Of a stretch of 15,425 nucleotides of DNA, positions 1-9,700 are shown piece after piece. The notes under the pieces were generated by a model. That model saw only the letters and a program-made list of their open reading frames with translations, was not told the DNA's origin and ran no database searches. The stretch is from Beroe ovata (taxonomy: Eukaryota > Ctenophora > Nuda > Beroida > Beroidae): the NCBI GenBank assembly GCA_946803715.1, contig CAMPET010000006.1, positions 731,390 through 746,814 of the forward strand. The letters are read 5' to 3'. Position numbers and translations under genes: made by a program. How positions within the stretch are numbered: position 1 is the stretch's first letter; each line of letters starts with the position of its first letter.

Positions 1-91
1 AATAAGAGAGAACCGTATTATTGAGAAATAGCCTCCTTCAAGTTACAGCTGTTGAAGATTTCTATCAGAAAGAAGATAGTTTTTTTTTACA

Positions 92-127
92 TTTGATGAG
101 TATTGAGGATTTGATGAGTATTGAGGA
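92..127. repeat. Perfect 18-bp tandem duplication
   Basis: The unit tttgatgagtattgagga occurs twice back to back (92-109, 110-127). A third partial match, gtattgagg, lies near 149. It sits in probable JAK intron sequence, and slippage is enough to explain it. Confidence 0.85.
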
Positions 128-278
128 TCACATCCAGATTCATTCTGGGTATTGAGGTACAATGATTAAACTTCGTCAATCTTGATATTTCGTGACCTCA
201 GACCTCAGTAGCAGAGTGTACTCGGAATCACAAGATCGCTTCAATCTTTTTTGTGAACATTTCGCTTTTCTGTTCCAT

Positions 279-350
279 TTTGCTTTTTTGCTCTATAAAT
301 CTTTAAGTTTTGAATAATATTCAAAACTTATAGAACATAAAAGCAAATCT
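279..350. repeat. Imperfect fold-back with a 27-nt palindromic core
   Basis: Positions 304-330 form a palindrome with 13-bp arms around one central base. With small indels the symmetry extends outward: tttgctttt...ctata on the left matches the complement of tata...aaaagcaaa on the right. It is AT-rich intron or intergenic DNA and may be a decayed inverted-repeat element. Confidence 0.6.
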
Positions 351-539
351 TTCTGAATTCTCACTGAATTCTTACAAATTTCATCAATCATCGATGCCAA
401 AAATATATTTCATCTGCTCTTAATAAAGACTTAATAAGGTCATTTAACTATCATCATTTATTGCCTAGATAACTAGGAACAAGGGGGACGGTTATCATAA
501 TAAACGGGTTTTCATCTGACAACTATGCCCGAATCGAAC

Positions 540-761
540 CTTGATTTCATTGTAATGGTTCACGATGTATCTCTGCAAACACCCGTATGGGTAGAGCGGC
601 ATCACGATATGGATCTCCCGTTTGTCGTCCGTGTGACCGATACCGTAAAGTGGAACAATCCGGTGATGTTCTAGCTTCAACATGTTTTGTGCCTCTTTGC
701 ATATCACTTCCACAATATCGTCGCATTGGGACTCCTTGAGTGCAAATATCTTCACTGCCAC
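540..761 (-). CDS. JAK-like shared exon: JH1 kinase N-lobe from VAVK lysine to hinge
   Basis: The acceptor is TGTTTTCAG (763-762), with 74 codons in phase 0. It opens VAVKIFALKES, where the Lys is the ATP-positioning residue of subdomain II. KEAQNMLKLEHHRIVPLYG follows, with the Glu of helix C in KEA, then IHIVMPLYPYGCLQRYI, the beta-5 strand, hinge and helix D, with Met at the likely gatekeeper site. The most likely donor is ATCAAG|GTTCGA after 540, because the frame beyond it stops resembling a kinase. This donor is weaker than the others, so the exact end is the least certain. The HRD- and DFG-bearing exon(s) are not in the window. Confidence 0.8.
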
Positions 762-3700
762 CTGAAAACATTTATTGTTACCAGTACCAACAAACAAAAC
801 ATTGCTTCTTATTTCTACTATGATTTACCTTGAATAAATTACGATCTGTAGTAGATGATTATACCAATGTCCATTAACAACCGATCTCTTTAGCATGGCA
901 TATCATTCCTGTCGTTCCTTCAGAAGATTAAAGCATCTCCGACGCTTGTTTTTCTACTCATTCATAGTTTTGCTTGTGTTTGGTGTTATATGGCAGGCAA
1001 CACAGCCACAGGATGAATCGATCAGGGCGGTTCCCAAATCTTTTACATATCACGCAAGTAGCCCTGTATATATAAGCCATACATTTGAAGAAGAATGGAA
1101 GACCTTGGAAGACACCACAGTGATGAACGAAGTTTCCTTAGAAATGATGAAGAGGGTCTACGATTTAAGAGCACGATGTAAATTCGAAGACAAAGTCCGA
1201 AATCCACAGCCACATCAGTTTTTCCTTGACATACCTGATCTAAACCTCAGGATTTGTAAGGTATCCAATGTGGGGTCCACGACATGGGACGAATATCTGT
1301 CACAATACGCACCAAAATGCCGGGAAAAGGATGCCTGGAGCAAGATTTGCGTGAACGAGCAGTGGGCTCTCCAATTTCCACCGCTCATTCCGCATGAGCA
1401 GTGGAAGAAAGAGGGAATAAGACCTGATTATAATGTGGACTCTCTCAACTTCCTGATGGTACGGCATCCATTTGAAAGAATTGTAAGTGTCTATCGGGAC
1501 AAGTTCGAGAATAATAAATTTAGCAGCATTAAATATTTTGAGGAATTCGGAAGGGAAGCCATGCTAAAGTACAGAGTCGTACCTGACAACCTGTCTGTTG
1601 ATGACAAAAGACGTTTGCTCGAGAAAACGAAAATGTTCATTCTTACTGGGATAAACAATCCTGAAGATCTCAATAATCCTTACCAAAACCCTCCTTGGCC
1701 GACATTTGCAGAATTTTCCTCTTCAGTGCTATTGGATGGGATATTTGAACGACACTGGTGGCCTATCTCAGATCTCTGCCATCCATGCTCAATGAACTAC
1801 ACAGCAATAGGTCATATGGACACCTTTAATAGAGATAGTGCCTATGTCATCAGGAGTCTAGGACTCAGTAACAAGGGTTGGCCTCAAAATTACAAGTTGT
1901 CCCCAGACCCGTCTACTAGAACAATCTGGAAAAGGTATTTCAGCACCCTGTCCCAGGACCTATTGAACAGATATGCAGCATATTACAAATCAGACTGCTA
2001 TCTGTTCGGTTTCGACTGTGATATTTCATTGATGAAATCGCCCCTGATCGGCAACCTGCCTGAATATTTAGGAGCGACCTTGCCTGACACCGACAGGCAG
2101 AAATCATCATATGAATATCACCACACATTTTTTAGCGCTAAAAGCCCTTACCGCTTCATTGGAGGTGATATAACCTCACACAAGTTTGCTTGCAAGCCAA
2201 CTGCTGTATTCGGAATTCACCGTCACGGCATGAGGAATGTGGGATCCAAGCCGTTAAACATCAATAGGGTGGAGAGAGTTCTGAGTAAAATTACTTCGAG
2301 CAACGAAATGCAGGCAATCTTAAAGCTTGATTGGATGAAGAATTTTACATACAACGTGACCCCCAACAAGGACCTTACACCAGAGGGTTACGCCGAGTTG
2401 ATAGGTCAAGGAGAGAGATTCAAAGCAGCTTTCCCCCATTTGTTAGACGATCCGGGCAAGGTACAAATAACAGCTTCGTATTACAACAGATGTGTCGGAT
2501 CGGCAATCAGTTTCCTATATGGAGTGTTTGAGAAGACGTATCACACCAGTAACGCGACATCCATTCTCGATGGGGATGTCATGAGGGTGGTTGGAGACAT
2601 TAAGGAAATCTGTACCACAGACGAGAATTCTTCGCCCATCTGTATCGTTAACTCGCCAATTATATCTCCAGAACCAGACAGTAAAGCATTGAAAATGTTC
2701 AATTTGGATCGAGATAGACTAGCGAGGTTCTACGATCATTGTCATGAATGCGAAAGAGAATACAACTATCTTCAAAGCCCTCGAAAAGTTATACCAGATA
2801 CATTCACCAAGAATCCTACTTTTGTCAAAGTCATTCAAGAAGTCAGCAAACGGGTTGGGGTAGATCTCGATCATTTTGACTTGTCGATATTGCACGTGTT
2901 GTGCGTTTTTGAGGTGAGTGTACCACGGTTCGTACCTGAAGGTAAGTTCTGCAGTCTCTTCAGAGGCAACGAGAATGAAGTCCTATCCTACTACATGGAT
3001 CTGCTTCTTTATAACAGCCTGGCTTCACCAGAGAGAGCGAAGGCTGCATGCGTTATCATGCAGGAGGCACTCTCCAAATTGAGACAAGGACAAACGTCAT
3101 TCATCTTCACTCACTCTCAGGCACTAGTGCCCTTGTTGGAGCACATAAAATATTTCAATGACACTCTCCTTCGATGGAGGGAGGACATCAAAAAACGTGA
3201 CTTTTATGGAGATGTAGTAGGATTCGGATCAGCCTTCACCTTGGTGACCATGGAAAAGTGCAATACCGGTGTTCGGGGCACTCCTGTTCAGGCTTTCCTC
3301 AATGAGAATCCTATTGACATTCCTCATTGCGGGGAACCGTGCACATTGGAACGCTTAGAAGAAACGTTTCCAGCGAGTCAGTGTAATTACAAGGAATGAA
3401 TAATGAACATTGAGATGATATCGGACCGGAGGGGTGGACGGTAGGTCTACGCCCTACGGCGGCTGACCAGGGTGAAGGCTAGGTCGGGTATCCCACAGGG
3501 TGGACAGTTGACACTAGGTCGGGAGATTTCAATGTCTCCTAACGCTGATTAGGTAGCATATGCATATATAACATATCATACTATCATACACCGAAATAGT
3601 GCAACCAGATTATAAGGACACTAGGTCAGGAAGCCTAATTAGAACGCGAATGTTGGAAGGTTCGTTGAAATTGAGTGAACATGATGGGATTCATGTCTGT

Positions 3701-6700
3701 TTCCGTATAAGTATATATTATCACCAAGATTGTTACTCGGTTGGCGTAGTAACCCCCTGCAGGGTATGGTCGATTGGATCTAATTTCATGCACATTAAGT
3801 CGTATTTGACCTAGTGTCCTTTATTCTCGGATAATTCGATGCATTGAGTTATCTTTATTTTTTAATAATAAAGTTTTTATTGTTCATCTATTTGATTTTA
3901 TTCACGAGTTTTTTTCATATTCTGACCTCTTGGCCGTGGAGTTCGAGAGGAATTTTGTCGGGTTTGAGGGTTGTTGCCTTACGGACAAGACCAAAGTTAC
4001 CGGCACCGATCTTGTCACCTAATTCGTAATAACAAGTCTCCCATTTCTTGTTATTGAACTCTTGAAGCTGAAAATAAAATGTAAAGAAGTGTGTTTACAC
4101 GATTACTCATATGATAAGTGAGATAATTGGATTTCCATATGATGAAATGCTAGTTATTAATTCAAATCAGGTGTTATTAATAAGTTAATACCTGAGATAG
4201 GAGAAACCGTTCCTGATCGATGGGAATTTCAGCAACTTCGTCACTGAAACAAACGTCTGGCCCAGAGTTATCGTAGTTTAGAGCGAGGTCTGATCCGGTA
4301 GTGAAGTAGTCTGGTATTGGAACATCCTCATTTACCGATTCCCAGTTGCTGCAATAGCTGTAACCACCAACACTCTGGAAAAAGGAACGCTATCGAAAGG
4401 CATGCCTCAATGAATCATAGGGATCAACAGTGTAGAAACTTTGAAACCATACCTACCTAGAATCTAGATACCAAATGTCCAAAGTAGCTGAGATCTATCT
4501 TATAAATCAGTGACAATCAGTCAGCGACTGCTCGATCAAACTCACCGAACCACTGGAATCATTGTGATAACACTGGGGAAGAGTCTCATTGTAAGACTGG
4601 TAGAACAAGTCGGTATTATCTTCTTCTGTTTCTACCAATGGAAAATGGTACTGTGCGCGGAACATCTTCCACGGTACGTTTTGCTTTTCGAAGAGGAGCT
4701 TTCCCTCCGTGTTTCGACTAATGTTCAGGTCGATGTTGTTCTCGAGCCGCTCATACACGTCTACATCACGACCAATGGGGAATATGTAGTGGTTGTACAA
4801 GTCAGCAACTTCCTCAAATGCGTTGTCCTGGAAACGGATACTGTGTTCATGGGATGGATTCCAGAAATTCGTGATTCGGGATTGGGGGTGCAGTCACTGA
4901 AGTCCTGGCCTACTATCGATTGTAGTAGCAGCGTCGACTATAATTGAATCATGATTACATTCATTTGCATGCTATAAAAGTGTAAAAACAGCAACGGCCG
5001 AGTGCTTAATGCTTTAATGAAAGTCTACCTAGCTCATTATATGAGAGTTCGCTTTCGACATAACATAACAACGTGTCAAACAGTGTCAAACAAGTAGTAT
5101 GACTGTATGAGGAATTCTGTACCTAATAAACTGGTAACTGGTTCATTGATTGAGTACCTAATAAGCTAATAAACTAATTGATTGATGAAGTACCTACTAT
5201 ACCTTATCATCAATATAGTCGGTAAGGATAAAGTTTATTAGCTTTTGCAGCATTTTGTTGAGTTTCATAGTATTCTGTTCAGGGATATCCAACTTCAATG
5301 GAAACCATTGCAATCCTTGAGTTGTCACATTGTTCTTAGAGGCATCTTGGCTGTTTTGAAACTCTTTTATCTCCATGTAACGGTTCAATAGCTCCTCATT
5401 TGAGTGATTCATATGAGGTATTTTACCATTGTTGAAAATCTGCCAAACTGTGCATGCAAACACCCACCTGAAAAATATACATAAATTTCCAATTATGTTT
5501 CGACTTCTAAACATTACATAATTGAGATAACATGATTTTGAATTTTGCAAAAATGAGTGGGTATCCTTCTATTGATACATTTATTGAGTATAGATTATAG
5601 ATATTGGTACGGTATTTCAAGTAGAAATCAAATTTGCATTAGGGTTACTAAAGACTTTAGGGGGGGGGGGCGAAACTGCAATAAAGAGATGTGGGAAAGT
5701 GCATACCTAAAACCGTTAACTGTTGAATGTCGATATTCGATAATTGAATGAGTCTTCATATGAATAACCTAACTTATATAATGTCCACAGATACCGTTGG
5801 AACGTAAAACTGAATTAGCTATAGGTACGTCGTGCAATCATAATAAAAGCCATTTTTATAAAGAAATTACCTATCTAAAGAGGCATTGAAATTAGGTGTT
5901 GGATGAAGGAGAAAACTTCCAGGCATCCATCTGAGTTCACATGGAGCTGATCGGTGATATGGCTCCTGACAAAATGGATTTTGAGCTGGCTCCCTCAGAA
6001 ACATCTTCTTGGTTATTCCTGTGTCTGTAAGTTTCAGATGTATCTTCATTTCCTGAGGGTCGAATGTAGAAGCACAAGATGAGGGATCAATCAGGATATG
6101 GTGAGGGGCAGGGCACCCATGCTCAATCTTTGCACTGTGGAGGTTCCTCAGGGCTGACACAAGCTTTTCTATGATCTTGAACTTGGTAAAGGTATCAGGC
6201 AGAGGCTCATTCAGAATATACTGATCAAGATAAACCATTGTTGAAGGGTATTTCACGAATGCGAATATTTTTCGAGTCCTTCCCGGCTTACAGATACCGA
6301 TAAACTTGACAATCTCGTCAGACAGAGTCATTGATTTGAGAGAGTTGGCTGTATCGAGAATCAATTTGTGTGAAAGCAGTTCGGAATATTCGATACACTT
6401 ACACTGCAAACGTTCACCACTCAAATTCTCGAAATGACAGTTGAAGATCTTGCAAATCCACTTGGCATGGATTGAGGGTCTTGATAAATCGACAAACATC
6501 TGTGGTATGTTATATTCGAAATCGTGAGATGTCAAGACATCGACGAGAAGGGAATCTGTCATGTGATTATTCAAGTGAACCCTCTCTTCGCTAATCGTGC
6601 TCTTAGGCTTCAAACTCATGACTAATTCCCGGATGTCATTAAATCGATAAGATTCATTATCAGCAATTTGATAAAGTCCGTCTTTGCATAACAACTGTTT

Positions 6701-9700
6701 CGGTATAATCTTATCATGTATGGTATAAAGAAGACACAATGAGTTTCCATTGCTTACTATGGTGTAAGAGCCACTCTTGTGTATGACTTTTTCAAGGCCC
6801 AGCTTAGCGTTCAAGGGGTCTATTGAGTGGGATAAGTGTGGATTTCGAGTAATGATGTTAAAGGGGCAAGTGCTGCTATATTGGACTGACTTCTCGTCGG
6901 TTTTGCTGTCATGGAACTTAGTTAATAGCAGTTTTGACGGTGTCTTTAGACAGAAGTAAAAGTCAACTGATGCTGCAAAAGCCTCCAACAACTTTGGCGT
7001 TTTGAAAGATATGATGATAGGCTCGGATTGTGAACAACTGCCGTAGTTTATAGATAATGAGAATTTGTCATGAATTATAATGGAATGCATCTTATTGTAA
7101 TAAAGTATTGTTTCAAATTCTTTGTCATCTGAATGAGCAGAAACATGAGTAGAGCAGATAGTCACGTTGAACTTCCGTTCACCAAGTTTTATCTTTCCCG
7201 ATGATTTTGTCTGTATCTTCACATCGAAAATCTGCTTTATCATTTTCATGTTTGAATATAATTTTGTAGCGTATGTGTTCACAATATGGAGCATACACAA
7301 TATTTCAGAGCAACATTCCAATGATTTGATCATTTGTTGAAATGAACAAAGACTTAGGTAGCCTTTAATATGGTTTCTGTTGGGAAACATATCAAAATAT
7401 AAATCATAAACATCATCGAGGCTAATGTCTTTAACTTGGAAGGATAACTTCAAGATATCAGCTGCAACGATTTCAAGAACGAAGTCATTTGAATGCGGAA
7501 TCAATGAGCAACAGAAGATGTCGAACATTGATTGGTTATAAAGATAGTTCAGAAAAGACAAATCCCTTTGACAATGTTCGTTGAGATCAAAGTGGAAATC
7601 TATTATCCTGAACGTGAGAGCTTGATTTAACTTCAGGTTATTGAACACCTTTTTCTTGTACGGCAACAAGATGCAATTTTTTTGCACGATTCTGAAAAAG
7701 TTGAAAGACTCAGGTGCAATTTGAATCTTTGTAGCACATGCTTGCATGAGATCAAAACATGAACAGCCTTCGGTGATTTTGATCTTGTCATCGGGGAACA
7801 GTTTGACGTATTTAGTTTGTTGTAAAGATGTCATTTACAAAGTTAACATAGCTATATTGGCGGGAAGAAAATTCCATTATCTCCCAGTCAAGACGATTAT
7901 TCCCTGCATTTCATATCTTTCCCATGTTGATTCGTTGCCATACACCTATTACACGGAAATATTGTACATCATGGCACGAACTTACTTCACTCCGAATTAG
8001 AATGTTGGAATAAAATCAAAAAAGATATTTAAATGGTCATTTTAATCGTCTTGCATGAACGAGTCAATAACTAGCGTCTAGCATATCACTGTTATACTAT
8101 CAGAGCATCATTTGATGATGTTTGTCAATGAGATGGGGGAAATGGTGAGGTCATCGTTGTATGAACGATGACATGGATATAGCAGCACTTGCCCCTTTAT
8201 TGATAAGATAGGAACAGCAGAGGAGAGTGGGCTGTGGCCTAGTGGTAGGTATATTTTTTGAGGCACAGTAGGCACAATGATTTAATCATTGATTTTTTGG
8301 GCATCTAAAAATTGATTTACCTGTCATGATAAGTTGTACTGAGATTATCAGAGTCAATGATGGAATCATAGGACATCCAACGAAGAACTGAGACATCATG
8401 GACTTCCGAGTTGTGAATAATCGTGATGGGCTCCATGGAAGACGTAAATACTTTTGCAAACATTCCCACATCGAACAGCTTCAGGTTGTTTCTGACTTGA
8501 TCAACTAGAATGTGCTGTGGCGCAGGTAACGAATGTACAATGTTGTTGTTGTGTAAGAACTGCAATCCAGCCACAATATATCGCACATACTTGAAGAGCA
8601 ATGAAAAAGCCATCGGGCCTTCTTCTGCATTTTCGCCTGGATGCAGGTTGAGATCAAGAAGACTGTATGTTGGGATATACTCAGTCTTTAAATGATCATT
8701 CAATGTGTAGAAAGGAATATCCTCTGTGATGAACTGGATATCATTTGACTTCAAAGAGGTACACAGACCCAATATGTGCAAAATGCTCTCATTTTGCATT
8801 TTTGAAAGAATGCTCACTTCACTTAGGAAATCTTTTTTGGCCTTTTCCGAGAAACATTTATCCTTGTATGAGAAATATGCTACTTGTCGGTAATCTGTGA
8901 ACCTTTTGAATTTACCCTTGTACACCAAAGCTAACCAGGTTTCAGCTGTTTGTGATTCATTGACAGACAGATCAGCACTTGGAACAAACACTTTACTAAC
9001 TTCTGGATCTTGAATGTCCATCAGCGAATTTTCACTTAAATGCTCTGTTAATGAATACGATCTTCCTATTTTAGACAGGCTCACCTTACAAAGATTTAAA
9101 AGGGCTGATAGAGATGAATATTGTAAGTGAGGCGAATCTTCGAAGAAGTATTTTCCTTTGCTTTGACATATAATCTTTTCACAGATAGTACTTTCAATGC
9201 AATATATTATTAAGTAGAATACACCATCTGACTTTTTCACTAAGTCATGCTCTTTCTGGATAACACCGTACCAGCCTGAGCATTTTCCATACACTTCTAG
9301 TGCTAGTTTCAGTTCTTTGCATGATACACCAATGAAAGGTACCAATGGCTTCCTCAGAAAATTATATTTCTCATGACAACACAAATCATACATTTCCAGA
9401 GGAATGTTATACAGTTGTTTAATGATGGTACTAGTATCAGAATTTCTAACCCTTATTCTATGATCCAGTGCTGTAACAAATGACTCAAAGTCCGAGATAT
9501 TATTCAGGGAGATGTGTATGTGACTCCCCAAGGACATGACTATTTCTAGCTGCAATGATGTAGATGAGCTGATGTGCAGCATATCCAGATACTTCAGACT
9601 TAATGTCACATGGTGATGAACTACCTTTAAACAAGCATCAGCTAATACTACCTCTGCATTATCAAGTTTCTGATTATCTATCTGGATGGTGAGACATGAA

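Larger units (their letters stand above)
1..494. other. AT-rich non-coding stretch, probable JAK intron
   Basis: Apart from the tandem duplication and the fold-back listed separately, I see no exon here. In particular no minus-strand frame shows the HRDLA or DFG motifs that the next JAK exon should carry. It is most likely the start of the next intron. Confidence 0.5.
762..3926 (-). other. Host intron of the JAK-like gene containing the nested sulfotransferase-phosphatase gene
   Basis: This intron is bounded by the donor after 3927 (GAG|GTCAGA) and the acceptor before 761 (TTTTCAG). It separates the JH1 glycine loop from the VAVK lysine. It holds a complete opposite-strand gene whose ATG is only 133 nt from the downstream JAK exon, so the nested gene's promoter or leader probably overlaps JAK exon sequence or the intron to its left. 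Its 3' part (3400-3926) holds repeats and no coding sequence I can support. Confidence 0.75.

Noticed and set aside
2908-2920. Strong donor-like GAG|GTGAGT inside the sulfotransferase-phosphatase frame.
   Set aside because: The protein on both sides matches the phosphatase continuously (VCVFEVSVPRF onward to KFCSLF), so no intron is needed.
4510-4947. Plus-strand open frame of 145 codons.
   Set aside because: It overlaps the minus-strand JAK linker exon, which has good splice sites and a frame joining its neighbours; the plus frame resembles no family.
8235-8245. tggcctagtgg, matching a tRNA A box.
   Set aside because: No B box or cloverleaf follows within 100 nt, so neither a tRNA nor a SINE can be supported.
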